Translations under genes and position numbers: made by a program
NCBI GenBank assembly: GCA_028281535.1
Contig: JANQJS010000049.1
Coordinates: forward strand, 163,765 to 227,764
Direction: 5' to 3'
From: Sedimentisphaerales bacterium
GTDB taxonomy: Bacteria; Planctomycetota; Phycisphaerae; Sedimentisphaerales; SM23-30
Length of the DNA: 64,000 bases
Notes under the pieces: generated by a model
The model's database searches: none
Told to the model about the DNA's origin: nothing
What the model saw: the letters and a program-made list of their open reading frames with translations, nothing else
Shown here: piece after piece, positions 18,298 through 26,745 of the stretch
Numbering within the stretch: position 1 is the first letter of the stretch
How the letters are laid out: the number at the start of each line of letters is the position of its first letter

Positions 18298-19306
18298 TCT
18301 TAATATTTTCTACTCTAAGCCATAAGTCGATTAATTGTTGAGCTTCAGGAAATAGGTTTAATATTTCTTGGCGAGAGATAGATCGAACAATATTGTCTGG
18401 ACTGTCCTCGATGATAGAGCTTTGCCATATTAATTGGTGGCTTGTGTTGTAACAAAGGTATTGGTCTACTTGCGTGTAATTACCAATACCTCGATTTTTC
18501 CAGATGGATAATATTCTTCTTTCAGCATGCATCGTTCTTGCGATGTTAGAAGGTGCCTGGTCGGGAGTTGTATCAGTATTTTTTATAAAATAATTTTCTT
18601 CTAAAAACGCTTTGTAATCTATGATTGGATCAGGAGAAGGTAAGTAAAACAAAGCACCATCTTTAAAATCTTTTTCTCCGGCAACGCTGGATATAAAATC
18701 AATCATGAAGGGGGGAGCAAGTGTAGACGTGTCTGCAACTGATCCTCGTAAATTGATTGTTTGATTTCTTTGGCTGCGATATTGACCAAAGAGAAGACCC
18801 TCTTTGAAATATTGATTTACTTGCAAAGAACGTTTGGTGGCATTGTTTTTTAATGAATAATTCAAATAATAATGACTCATATCATTATTGATTTGAAATT
18901 GGTATTTTTGGATAATATTGTTTTGCTGGTAGTAAACAATTTCTTTGCCGTTGAACAAGGTTTCACCCGTTTCCTGGCTAATTTCTGGCTCAGTAGATTT
19001 CAGTAGAAAACCAACGGGCTTAGAATTCTCTTCAATCACAAAATATTCAACGCTAGGATGAAGCCCGAAATAATAATCAAGGCCATTTGATTTGATTTCC
19101 TGGATGAGTGAGCGAGCATTGTGAATGGCCGTATCATCGTAGGTCCTTGAAGCAACAATGGACTGTGCTACGAGTAGGGTAAATACAAGTATCAGTGAAA
19201 GGGAAATCGTTGAGGCCGTCGTTTGCTTTGCCAAATCCCCATTGCGCCAACGTTCCATAAAAGCGGTCTGTTCTGAATTCTCTTGATGTTGATACATATG
19301 CGACAA
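18281..19306 (-). CDS. Single-pass membrane protein of unknown function
   Basis: A 341-aa protein with a short cytoplasmic N-terminus and one membrane helix (about residues 34-52, SLSLILVFTLLVAQSIV), then an extracytoplasmic domain of about 285 residues with no recognised fold. The next gene starts inside its last codons, so both are coexpressed and probably interact. Met-4 is an alternative start. Function unknown. Confidence 0.6.
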   Translation of the reverse strand: MSHMYQHQENSEQTAFMERWRNGDLAKQTTASTISLSLILVFTLLVAQSIVASRTYDDTAIHNARSLIQEIKSNGLDYYFGLHPSVEYFVIEENSKPVGFLLKSTEPEISQETGETLFNGKEIVYYQQNNIIQKYQFQINNDMSHYYLNYSLKNNATKRSLQVNQYFKEGLLFGQYRSQRNQTINLRGSVADTSTLAPPFMIDFISSVAGEKDFKDGALFYLPSPDPIIDYKAFLEENYFIKNTDTTPDQAPSNIARTMHAERRILSIWKNRGIGNYTQVDQYLCYNTSHQLIWQSSIIEDSPDNIVRSISRQEILNLFPEAQQLIDLWLRVENIKNDEII

Positions 19307-19648
19307 TCATACGCTCCATAGTCTTGAAATGCAACCCAATGAACCAATTAACTATTAAAATTCGTTCAATTCAAAAAGATTTCAAGTCTAGTAATAATAT
19401 GTGTTTATAGAAAATTAACATGATGTACGTGTTATCGGCCTTTATTAAAATTATCTCCCTTTCTCCATTCATTACGTCAAAAGTGGCTAAGAGTTTAAAA
19501 TCAAAGGTTTTCTTTGAATTTCCCAAGGATTTTGTCGATATACAGTGAGTTCTCGTTAAACTAACCAGTGCAATCTCAATAGGTAGCATCGGAAAAAACT
19601 TTGGCAGCACAATTATAGTGTGTCATTAACAATTATAGGAGTATGGTT
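19307..19648. other. Intergenic region between divergent genes, no clear elements
   Basis: About 340 bases separate the minus-strand membrane protein from sppA. AATTATAGGAG just before 19643 is the ribosome-binding site of sppA. I see no gene, terminator or convincing promoter pair here. Confidence 0.5.
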
Positions 19649-20707
19649 ATGGATGAACAACGCGAAGATCAAGGATCGCAACCTCCACAGGCAGATATTG
19701 CTTCAGACCCAGTACGCAAAGACAATGTGCCCGTTTATGTTGCTCCCAATTCAAGTCAGGAAGGAAAGTCAGGTAAATCATTTTTGACCGGGATTGTTAG
19801 GTATCTGGTGCTGTCTATTCTGGTTTTGTCATTAATTGTGAATGTTTATTTGTTTGCTATTGTTGCTTCCGGGATGCAGGAAGAGGTTTATTTAGAAGGC
19901 GATGAGTTAAATAAGATTGCCCTGATCGATTTGCAGGGGACAATTAATATGGAAACGGCAGATGACATTCGCCGTCATCTTAAAAAAGCGGCCGCTGATG
20001 AAACCATCAAAGGTGTTATTTTGGTGGTGAATTGCCCCGGTGGTCAAGTGGCACCTTCCAATATGATTAATCATGCGATTCAAAATTTTCAAAAGGAGAC
20101 AGGCAAAAAAGTCTATTCGTCGATTCAGCAATTAGGTGCAAGTGGTGCCTATTGGATCAGTGCTGCGGCAGATAAGATCTATGGACAAACCAATGCCATC
20201 ATCGGTAGTATTGGTGTGATTTACATGAGTTTTGTTGCTGAAAAAACATTGAAAGAAAAATTGGGTGTTGAACCTGTTATTATTAAATCCAGTCAGGCAC
20301 CTTTTAAAGATCGTGGCCCACCCTTTCGCCATCCATCTGAAGAGGAACGTTTGAAGGTTCAACAGGAATTAGATACAGTTCATCAGCGTTTTGTAGATGT
20401 CATTGTTCAAGGACGTGGTATGGATGAAGAGCAAGTCCAGGCTTTGGCGGATGGTGATGTGCATGATGGGCCAACAGCTTTAGAGAAAAAATTGATTGAT
20501 GAAGTCGGCTTTTTAGAGGATGCTATTGATGATATGGCTCAAGAGTTGAGCTTGAAGGATCCAAAGGTGATTCGTTATAGAAAACCAGGTGGGTTAGCCG
20601 ATTTGCTGGCCGCAAAAGCACAAATTGAGAATCCATTTGATATACGCTCACAAGTAGAGAAGTTTTTAACGGAGCCTAAAATCGTTGCTTTGTGGCCAAA
20701 TTATTAA
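19649..20707 (+). CDS. sppA: Signal peptide peptidase SppA, short (36K-type) form
   Basis: A membrane serine protease that degrades cleaved signal peptides. One helix (about residues 48-72, LVLSILVLSLIVNVYLFAIV) precedes the S49/ClpP-like domain: INMETADDIRRHLKKA, CPGGQVAPS, the catalytic-Ser motif LGASGAYWISAAADKIYG and downstream IIKSSQAPFKDRG, which should carry the catalytic Lys. The C-terminal LIDEVGFLEDAI is also typical. ATG 19649 sits 7 nt after TAGGAG; ATG 19643 is too close to it. An LpxR-like gene follows after 12 nt, suggesting an envelope-maintenance operon. Confidence 0.9.
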   Translation: MDEQREDQGSQPPQADIASDPVRKDNVPVYVAPNSSQEGKSGKSFLTGIVRYLVLSILVLSLIVNVYLFAIVASGMQEEVYLEGDELNKIALIDLQGTINMETADDIRRHLKKAAADETIKGVILVVNCPGGQVAPSNMINHAIQNFQKETGKKVYSSIQQLGASGAYWISAAADKIYGQTNAIIGSIGVIYMSFVAEKTLKEKLGVEPVIIKSSQAPFKDRGPPFRHPSEEERLKVQQELDTVHQRFVDVIVQGRGMDEEQVQALADGDVHDGPTALEKKLIDEVGFLEDAIDDMAQELSLKDPKVIRYRKPGGLADLLAAKAQIENPFDIRSQVEKFLTEPKIVALWPNY

Positions 20708-20719
20708 TAGGATTGCGTT

Positions 20720-21727
20720 TTGTATATGTTTTTAAAGAGGGTTGCAAGAAAACAAAGATTTATTATATACCTATCCTGTTTTCTTTTGATGATATCATCA
20801 TCTGTTGTCGCAGGTGATCCAAATGATTCGTTTGAATTACACCTTTATTGGGAAAACGATGGATCAATTTTTAAGCCAAATGGACGCACGGATCGTCATT
20901 ATACCAATGGCACAAAAATAGCCATATCGCATCGGCCCAGTCCTTCGCACTGGAGTTCAGATTTTCTTCAAAGTTTTCCAGGTAAACCCAGTGGGAAAAT
21001 GCGTGCGGCGGTTGGGTATTTGATTGGGCAGAATATTTATACACCTGATCATGTGGGGGTTCCGAAAAAAAGGGGGCCTAACGATCGAAAATTTGCTGGT
21101 TGGCTCTATGGAGGTATTTACCTTCAAAGAAGTGACGAGGAGCTGCATGATCATTTGGAGTTAAATTTAGGGGTGATTGGGCCGTCGTCCCTAGCCGAAC
21201 CTATGCAAAGAGCCATCCATGATACCTTTGATCTGACGGACCCCAAAGGCTGGAGTGGTCAGTTGGATGATGAAGTCGCGTTTGACTTGATATATCAGCG
21301 TAAGTGGAAATTTTCTACGAAAGATTTTGCAGGATGCCAGGCACAATTCATCCCGCAAGTAGGTTGTATGCTGGGCACCGCGCATCGAAATTTAAATATT
21401 GATGCCACATTTCGATTTGGTTTGAATCTACCAGCTGATTTTGGGCCGGGTAGATTGCTCGATCCTGTTAGTTCAACGTATTTGCAAAGAGTGGCATCAA
21501 CCTTTAGTACGTATGCATTTGTTCGTGTGGGAGGAAAGCTGGTTGAGCATAATCGTTTTTTAACTGGCCTCAGTCCAGAGCCTTTTATGGCAGAGCTGCA
21601 GGTTGGGATTGTTCTGGAGTATAAAAAATTGCAATTAGGCTACTCTCAAACCTTCCAAACACGCGAATATTCTCAGCAGAGCGGCAAAGATAGTTTTGGG
21701 GCATTAACGGCGTCTTGGATGTTTTAA
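20720..21727 (+). CDS. LpxR-family (DUF2219) outer-membrane lipid A deacylase-like protein
   Basis: An exported beta-barrel of about 335 aa. After a signal peptide ending SSVVAG come ENDGSIFKPNGRTDRHYTNG, YLIGQNIYTPDHVG and WLYGGIYLQ, which match the LpxR family; Salmonella LpxR removes the 3'-acyloxyacyl chain of lipid A. Barrel-like strands with terminal aromatic residues continue to the end (TASWMF, ending in Phe as outer-membrane barrels do). The TTG at 20720 has AGGA 7 nt upstream; ATG 20726 is an alternative start. Presence suggests an LPS-type outer membrane. Catalytic residues were not verified. Confidence 0.8.
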   Translation: MYMFLKRVARKQRFIIYLSCFLLMISSSVVAGDPNDSFELHLYWENDGSIFKPNGRTDRHYTNGTKIAISHRPSPSHWSSDFLQSFPGKPSGKMRAAVGYLIGQNIYTPDHVGVPKKRGPNDRKFAGWLYGGIYLQRSDEELHDHLELNLGVIGPSSLAEPMQRAIHDTFDLTDPKGWSGQLDDEVAFDLIYQRKWKFSTKDFAGCQAQFIPQVGCMLGTAHRNLNIDATFRFGLNLPADFGPGRLLDPVSSTYLQRVASTFSTYAFVRVGGKLVEHNRFLTGLSPEPFMAELQVGIVLEYKKLQLGYSQTFQTREYSQQSGKDSFGALTASWMF

Positions 21728-21795
21728 TTAAATCTATGCGTTGTAACTCATTGTATTTTAATGAGATAAAAATTGTTGTTCTGTCAAAAACAGTG

Positions 21796-21824
21796 TTGTT
21801 TCACATCTCTTAGGGCGTTATAAT
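21796..21824 (+). promoter_or_regulatory. Promoter for the ilvN leader
   Basis: TTGTTT (21796-21801), 17-bp spacer, TATAAT (21819-21824): a full -10 consensus. The predicted start near 21831 precedes the structured leader. Confidence 0.7.
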
Positions 21825-21830
21825 GACTCA

Positions 21831-22000
21831 ATTAGAAATTTGTAATGGGTTTTTGGGACCAGAGTGCATGCCTAATACGGCTCTTTATCTTAGGTCAATA
21901 GTTTAAATATTGAGATGGGATATCGACTCCAGGCAATCGTAGGCTCTGGCGACCCGGAAAGTTTGGCAGAAACCTCAGAAGGAGCCCTATGAATTTGTCG
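21831..22000 (+). promoter_or_regulatory. Structured leader RNA with two mutually exclusive helices, upstream of ilvN-ilvC
   Basis: The leader can fold as a multi-branch element. Closing helix: GGG-A-CCAGAG (21855-21864) with CTCTGG-CGA-CCC (21944-21955), 9 bp. Inside it, CCTAA/TTAGG (21871-21875 with 21890-21894) and, directly abutting, TCAATA/TATTGA (21895-21900 with 21908-21913). A competing helix pairs TAGGCTC (21940-21946) with GAGCCCTA (21982-21989), with one bulged C; it uses CTC of the closing helix and covers the GGAG and ATG of the ORF at 21989. This is the layout of an aptamer plus expression platform. No known riboswitch class was recognised. The position suggests branched-chain amino acids or a precursor as signal, which is inference. 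Confidence 0.6.
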
Positions 22001-22156
22001 TTCCCAAGCTGGGCCAGCGATAATCCGCATGGCCAGCCGCCCGCGACCCGATCAGGTGACCAGCGTTACCAGGATGATTTCGGGGATAAATTCCTATTCT
22101 GCAATGGCTTGTTCTCTGTTTGCGCTGCCAGTTCTCTAGCTAAATTTGGAGTTTGA
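21989..22156 (+). CDS. Possible 55-codon leader ORF before ilvN
   Basis: ATG 21989 follows a strong AGAAGGAG at good spacing, and the frame runs 55 codons to TGA at 22154, ending 5 nt before the ilvN ATG. The product (starting MNLSFPSWASDNPHGQPP) has no recognised domain and is not rich in Leu, Ile or Val, so it is not a classic attenuation peptide. The same DNA also forms hairpins (for example GGCC-GCG/CGC-GGCC near 22012-22034), so it may be untranslated RNA. Translational coupling to ilvN is the most attractive role. Confidence 0.3.
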   Translation: MNLSFPSWASDNPHGQPPATRSGDQRYQDDFGDKFLFCNGLFSVCAASSLAKFGV

Positions 22157-22161
22157 AACGT

Positions 22162-22659
22162 ATGAAGCATACCATTAGTGTACTCGTGCAAAACTTGCCT
22201 GGTGTTCTTTCACAGATCGCTGGATTGTTCGCCGCACGATCGTATAATATTGATTCTCTGGTCGTTGGACGCACGGAAGATCCTTCCTTGAGTCGCATGA
22301 CAATTGTCGTCATTGGCGATGACAAAATTCTTGAGCAGGTTCGCAAGCAGCTTGGCAAATTATTGGCTGTTGTGAAGATTGTTGACTATGTGGGGGAAGA
22401 TTTGGTCCAACGAGATTTGATGTTGATTAAGGTCTCGGCTCCGCCAGAAAAGCGTGCGGAGATCCAGGCCGTGATCGATATGTTTGACGCGAATGTAGTG
22501 GACTTTGGTCCTAAATTTGTTATGGTGGAGGTTGCAGGCCCCGAGGAAAAAATTGAAGCATTTATTGATACCTGCAGGCCTTATGGCATCAAAGATGTAG
22601 CGCGAACCGGCATGATTGCGATGCCTCGTCAGCGACAAAAAAATAGAAACCAATCCTAA
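22162..22659 (+). CDS. ilvN: Acetolactate synthase small (regulatory) subunit
   Basis: The ACT-domain regulatory subunit (165 aa) confers valine feedback on acetolactate synthase, the first common step of Val/Leu/Ile synthesis. The N-terminal ACT domain reads ISVLVQNLPGVLSQIAGLFA then RSYNIDSLVVGRTED, followed by the typical C-terminal half with IKVSAPPEKRAEIQ and DTCRPYGIKDVARTG. ATG 22162 fits family alignments; a TTG at 22153 has GGAG only 2 nt away. The large subunit ilvB is not adjacent, which differs from the common ilvB-ilvN-ilvC order. ilvC starts 6 nt after the stop. Confidence 0.93.
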   Translation: MKHTISVLVQNLPGVLSQIAGLFAARSYNIDSLVVGRTEDPSLSRMTIVVIGDDKILEQVRKQLGKLLAVVKIVDYVGEDLVQRDLMLIKVSAPPEKRAEIQAVIDMFDANVVDFGPKFVMVEVAGPEEKIEAFIDTCRPYGIKDVARTGMIAMPRQRQKNRNQS

Positions 22660-22665
22660 GGAGTT

Positions 22666-23679
22666 ATGAAATTGAGTGAAGCTGTAATTTATTATGAAGA
22701 CCAAGCACCTAAAACTGCTTTAGAAGGAAAAACCGTAGCTGTTGTTGGTTATGGTAGCCAGGGGCATGCACATGCACAAAACCTTCGTGATAGTGGTATC
22801 AATGTTATTATTGCACAGCGAGAAGGTAGTGCGAATCACAAGTTGGCTGTCGAGCATGGCTTTGAACCCATGGCGATCGCTGATGCCGTTAAGCAAGCAG
22901 ATTTGATTATTGTTACGTTGCCTGATGAAGTCATGGCCAAGATTTACAATGCTGAAATTGCACCAAATCTTGCTCCAGGTAAAACGTTAGGTTTTGCCCA
23001 TGGATTTAATGTGCATTTTAAATTCATCGAAATTCCAGCCGAAAACAATGTGATCATGATTGCCCCAAAAGGCCCTGGCCATCTGGTTCGTAGTGAATAT
23101 GTCAAGGGTGGTGGTGTGCCATGCTTGATTGCTGTAGAGCAAGATGGTGATGGTAACGCAAAGAATATTGGATTGGCCTGGGCCAATGGTATCGGCGGTG
23201 CTCGTGCCGGGATTATCGAAACGACATTTAAAGAAGAAACCGAAACCGATTTGTTCGGTGAACAAGTTGTTCTTTGTGGTGGTTTGTCAGCTTTAATCAA
23301 AGCTGGATACGAAACTTTATTGGAAGCTGGCTATCAACCAGAGATTGCTTACTTCGAATGTATGCATGAAGTGAAGCTGATTGTTGATTTGATGTACGAA
23401 GGTGGCTTGAGCTACATGCGTTATAGTGTTTCCAATACGGCAGAATATGGTGATCTGTCTCGCGGGCCTCGTATTGTGACCGAGCAGACCAAAGCCGAAA
23501 TGAAAAAGTGTCTTGATGAGATTTGCAGTGGCCAATTCGCTAAAGAATGGATTGATGAATACAATAGTGGCTGCAAGAATTTCAATGCTCTTTACAAAAT
23601 GGATCACGAAAGCCGTTTGGAAGTTGTCGGCCGTAAATTACGAAAAATGATGACCTGGATTGATGAAAAAGAAGTCTAA
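22666..23679 (+). CDS. ilvC: Ketol-acid reductoisomerase (class I)
   Basis: Converts acetolactate to dihydroxyisovalerate with NADPH and Mg. At 337 aa it is the short class I form. Nucleotide-binding [19 protein letters not shown] lies near residue 27, FAHGFNVHF near 107, PKGPGH near 132, and metal/substrate residues in [12 protein letters not shown] (about 191) and [17 protein letters not shown] (about 230). CTAAGGAG lies directly before the ATG. It is cotranscribed with ilvN and so falls under the upstream leader. Confidence 0.96.
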   Translation: MKLSEAVIYYEDQAPKTALEGKTVAVVGYGSQGHAHAQNLRDSGINVIIAQREGSANHKLAVEHGFEPMAIADAVKQADLIIVTLPDEVMAKIYNAEIAPNLAPGKTLGFAHGFNVHFKFIEIPAENNVIMIAPKGPGHLVRSEYVKGGGVPCLIAVEQDGDGNAKNIGLAWANGIGGARAGIIETTFKEETETDLFGEQVVLCGGLSALIKAGYETLLEAGYQPEIAYFECMHEVKLIVDLMYEGGLSYMRYSVSNTAEYGDLSRGPRIVTEQTKAEMKKCLDEICSGQFAKEWIDEYNSGCKNFNALYKMDHESRLEVVGRKLRKMMTWIDEKEV

Positions 23680-23744
23680 GTCATTTTGAAATAGATTTTG
23701 CAACCTTGCGTGGCAAACAGATAAATCAAGGACAAAAAAGATAA

Positions 23745-24800
23745 ATGTCAACGACAGAAACAACAAGGCAGGTTAGCTTGAATGATATTGAGCGTTTAAT
23801 TGAATTAGATTTTGTGCGAGCGACCGAGGCGGCAGCACTCAATGCTCATCGTTGGTTAGGCAAAGGTGACGCAAAAGAAGCACATGATGCGGCTGTGGAT
23901 GCGATTCGTGGTGCATTAGAAACCGCCAGTGTACGGGCAAAAGTCTGTATGGGGGATGGGATGAGTTCTCCAGCATCTGGTATCGAAGCAGGCGAAATCA
24001 TTGGCGGCGATGAAAATGATGCTTTAGATGTAGAGGTTGCCATTTTACCTATCGATGGCGTCAAGCTTGTTAGTGAAGGCCGTCCAGGCGCCATCTGTGC
24101 GTTGTTGGCATCGACAGGGAGTGGTGAGAATCACTTTAAAAATATTCCCTGTCGTTATATGGACAAATTGGCCTTTGGCCCAGGCGTTAATGCCGGGCCT
24201 GGTAAGGTTCACTTAAATGCCTCCGTTCGTGATAATCTTGAAATTGTTGCCTCGAAACTGGGTAAGCGTGTCAAAGATTTATCGATCTCTGTATTGGATC
24301 GTGATCGTCATACAGAACTGGTTGCTCAGATTCGCAAAGCAGGTTCATCTGTCGTTTTGATTCAAGATGGTGACTTGGCCGCTTGTATGGCGCCATGTTT
24401 TCCAGATACTGGCATTGATATGTATATGGGCAAAGGTGGCGGTGTGGAAGCCGTGATGGCCGCTTCAGCGATCAAATGTTTAGGCGGCGATATTCTCGCT
24501 CGCGTAGCTCCTGAAAATGATCAGGAAAAGCAGGCCGTTATTGACACTTTGGGAAATGATGCCTTAGATACCATATATACAGCGGAAGATCTTGTTCCGG
24601 GTGATAATGTGGTATTTTCAGCAACGTCAATCAGTCATACTAAAATCCTTCCTGGGATTTTTATCAAGGGGTCTTTGGCAACAACAAATTCAGTTGTTAT
24701 GCGGGCTCGCTATCGCACGATTCGCTATATGCGAACCGAGCATGATTTGAGTCTTAAAAAGATACGATTACATAGTACTAAAGCAGAGTCAGAATTATAA
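23745..24800 (+). CDS. glpX: Fructose-1,6-bisphosphatase class II
   Basis: The GlpX-type phosphatase (351 aa) hydrolyses fructose 1,6-bisphosphate in gluconeogenesis. Signature elements: DFVRATEAAALNAHRWLGKG near residue 21 (GlpX starts with this), KVCMGDG near 66, the metal-binding DVEVAILPIDGVKL and SEGRPGAICALLAS, and a GKGGGVEAVMAASAIKCLGG motif near 226. It follows ilvC after 65 nt and is followed 6 nt later by the GroES-like gene, so it may be read with either. No fused or truncated parts are seen. Confidence 0.93.
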   Translation: MSTTETTRQVSLNDIERLIELDFVRATEAAALNAHRWLGKGDAKEAHDAAVDAIRGALETASVRAKVCMGDGMSSPASGIEAGEIIGGDENDALDVEVAILPIDGVKLVSEGRPGAICALLASTGSGENHFKNIPCRYMDKLAFGPGVNAGPGKVHLNASVRDNLEIVASKLGKRVKDLSISVLDRDRHTELVAQIRKAGSSVVLIQDGDLAACMAPCFPDTGIDMYMGKGGGVEAVMAASAIKCLGGDILARVAPENDQEKQAVIDTLGNDALDTIYTAEDLVPGDNVVFSATSISHTKILPGIFIKGSLATTNSVVMRARYRTIRYMRTEHDLSLKKIRLHSTKAESEL

Positions 24801-24806
24801 GAGCTT

Positions 24807-25148
24807 ATGACAAATTCTTCCAATAAAGGACAGGCCTCGACCGACAAGTTTGAAATTGTCGAACCTTTGGGTAAACGAGTACTTATTCGTAAGGATGAGG
24901 ACAAAAAAGAAACCAAGGGTGGGATTCGCCTTCCAGATAATATTGAGATTCCGACCATTACTGGTCGTGTTGTTGCGGTATCTAGTGAAATAACCAATGA
25001 TCCGTTGGTGCCGCTGAGCAAATATGACAAAGTGTTATTCAATCCTAAAAGTGCGATTCCTGTCGATTTTGAGGGAAGCAATCGTTTGTTTGTTGTAGAC
25101 CTGGAACATGTTGTTGCGGTCTTTCGCCGCGGTGATGTGGATGGTTAA
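24807..25148 (+). CDS. GroES (Cpn10)-like co-chaperonin
   Basis: A 113-aa Cpn10-fold protein: VEPLGKRVLIRKDEDKKETKGGIRLPDN is the usual first half, including the mobile loop, and later KYDKVLFNPKSAIPVDFEG and FVVDLEHVVAVF match the rest, but with substitutions where canonical GroES has GDxVLF...VEYDGE...ILREDDILA. It has about 15 extra residues at the N-terminus, and no groEL is adjacent. It may be a divergent second GroES. It lies between glpX and pyrR with short gaps, suggesting one transcript that ends at the terminator 25685-25708. Confidence 0.8.
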   Translation: MTNSSNKGQASTDKFEIVEPLGKRVLIRKDEDKKETKGGIRLPDNIEIPTITGRVVAVSSEITNDPLVPLSKYDKVLFNPKSAIPVDFEGSNRLFVVDLEHVVAVFRRGDVDG

Positions 25149-25161
25149 TTAGGACTTCGTT

Positions 25162-25686
25162 GTGCAAGAATTACTCGACTCAAAAAAGATTAATGAACTG
25201 CTGGAGACGATGGCGGAGAAAATTTATAACGAATTTTCTTCTACGGATTCAGTGGCTCTGGTAGGTATTCGTAGCCGAGGTGAGATTTTAGCTCAACGTT
25301 TAAATCAACTTCTCCAGAATAAAGGTCTTAGTCAGTTAGATAGCGGGGTCTTAGATATTACCTTATATCGAGATGACCTTGATTTAAAAGGAGCAGACCA
25401 GCCTCAAGTTCGCTCCACAGAAATTGAATTTGATATCAATGAGTATCATATCATTTTGATTGATGATGTGATTTGGACGGGTCGCACTATCAGAGCGGCT
25501 TTAGATGCTTTGATGGATATAGGCAGACCTAAAGTGGTTCGGCTGGCGATTTTGGTTGATAAAGGATTTCGAGAATTTCCGATTCATCCTGATTATATTG
25601 GTCAGGAGATAGATGTTTCCGTTGACCAGAAGGTCAGAGTTTATTTAAATGAAACGGATGATAAAGAACAGGTTGTTGTTGAATAA
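25162..25686 (+). CDS. pyrR: PyrR: pyrimidine operon regulator / uracil phosphoribosyltransferase-like
   Basis: The protein (174 aa) has the PyrR fold: VALVGIRSRGEILAQRL near residue 35, DITLYRDDL near 72 and the PRPP-binding loop IILIDDVIWTGRTIRAALDA near 102. PyrR binds pyr mRNA in response to UMP, terminating transcription or blocking translation, and may also form UMP from uracil. The start is GTG at 25162 (AGGACTT upstream). Its stop overlaps the base of a terminator that separates it from pyrB, consistent with a regulated read-through into pyrB-pyrC. Confidence 0.93.
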   Translation: MQELLDSKKINELLETMAEKIYNEFSSTDSVALVGIRSRGEILAQRLNQLLQNKGLSQLDSGVLDITLYRDDLDLKGADQPQVRSTEIEFDINEYHIILIDDVIWTGRTIRAALDALMDIGRPKVVRLAILVDKGFREFPIHPDYIGQEIDVSVDQKVRVYLNETDDKEQVVVE

Positions 25687-25708
25687 AGGGTCGTATGACC
25701 CTTTTTTT
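25685..25708 (+). terminator. Rho-independent terminator between pyrR and pyrB
   Basis: AAAGGGTC, loop GTAT, GACCCTTT then further T (seven T in all): an 8-bp stem with tetraloop. It starts inside the pyrR stop codon. No antiterminator or PyrR-binding consensus was recognised in the 56 nt before pyrB, so whether it is conditional is unknown. Confidence 0.85.
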
Positions 25709-25764
25709 ATAAGTAAATATAGGACTAAATTTAATCATTTGATGTAAGGGATTTACACATCGCA

Positions 25765-26742
25765 GTGAAAAAGAAAAGTAGTTCAAAAGATTTTGTCTGG
25801 CGACGTAAGCATTTGCTAGGTCTGAAGGGCATGAGTGCCGATGAATTGATTCACCTTTTCAATACGGCAGAAGGATTCAAAGAAATATCACAGCGTTCGA
25901 TTAAGAAAGCACCAGCTTTGCGTGGTAAAGTTGTAGGGAATTTATTTTTCGAAGACAGTACTCGTACGCGAACCAGTTTTGCTTTGGCGGTAAGTCGCTT
26001 GAGTGCGGATATTGTCGAATTTACAGCGAAAGCCTCTAGTTTGTCGAAAGGCGAAACCCTGCGTGATACCGCCAGGAATTTAGAGGCTATGGGAATCGAT
26101 ATGGTCGTTGTACGCCATAAGGCAGGTGGTGCAGCAAATCTCTTGAGCCAGTGCATCGACGCCTGTGTGATCAATGCGGGGGATGGTTATCATGAGCATC
26201 CAACGCAAGGGCTTCTAGATATTTTTACCATTCGAGAATTACGTCAAGATATTAAGGGGCTAAAAGTTGCCATCGTAGGTGATATAGCTCATTCACGTGT
26301 TGCACGAAGTAATATCTGGGCGTTACATACGCTAGGTGCAGAAGTCTTTTTGGTTGGACCGCCGACGTTGATGCCCTCTGCTGTATCACAGCTTCCGGTA
26401 ACAGTATGCCATGATTTCGATTCGATCATTGGCCAGATGGATGTTTTAAATATGTTGCGAGTTCAATTTGAACGAATTGGTTCGCCTGTAATACCCTCTC
26501 TTTTGGAATATTCACGGCTTTTTGCTTTAACAGAAAAACGTATGGAAAAAGCCAAGAGTGATGTGATTGTCATGCACCCAGGTCCCATGAATCGTGGTCT
26601 TGAAATTGAAGGAACTGTTGCTGACGGGCCTAATAGTACCGTGCTACGTCAAGTAAGTAATGGATTGGCTGTTCGCATGGCCGTTTTGTTTTTGGTCAAC
26701 CAGGCGTCTAAATTGCCTGCGGATGAAAGGATAGATAGTTAA
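25765..26742 (+). CDS. pyrB: Aspartate carbamoyltransferase catalytic subunit
   Basis: Joins carbamoyl phosphate and aspartate, the committed step of pyrimidine synthesis. Carbamoyl-phosphate motif EDSTRTRTSF near residue 67, HPTQGLLDIFTI near 147 and MHPGPMNRGLEI near 276; 325 aa is normal. The start is GTG 25765; AAGGG lies 14 nt upstream, a loose fit, but no other start allows the conserved WRRKHLLGL to be included. No regulatory subunit pyrI is present. pyrC follows after 3 nt. Confidence 0.95.
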   Translation: MKKKSSSKDFVWRRKHLLGLKGMSADELIHLFNTAEGFKEISQRSIKKAPALRGKVVGNLFFEDSTRTRTSFALAVSRLSADIVEFTAKASSLSKGETLRDTARNLEAMGIDMVVVRHKAGGAANLLSQCIDACVINAGDGYHEHPTQGLLDIFTIRELRQDIKGLKVAIVGDIAHSRVARSNIWALHTLGAEVFLVGPPTLMPSAVSQLPVTVCHDFDSIIGQMDVLNMLRVQFERIGSPVIPSLLEYSRLFALTEKRMEKAKSDVIVMHPGPMNRGLEIEGTVADGPNSTVLRQVSNGLAVRMAVLFLVNQASKLPADERIDS

Positions 26743-26745
26743 ACG

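Noticed and set aside
21850..22130. RNase P RNA, tmRNA or SRP RNA in the ilvN leader
   Set aside because: GGAAAGT near 21956 recalls RNase P, but the P4 3' strand and other conserved segments are absent; no tmRNA tag or SRP tetraloop domain is present.
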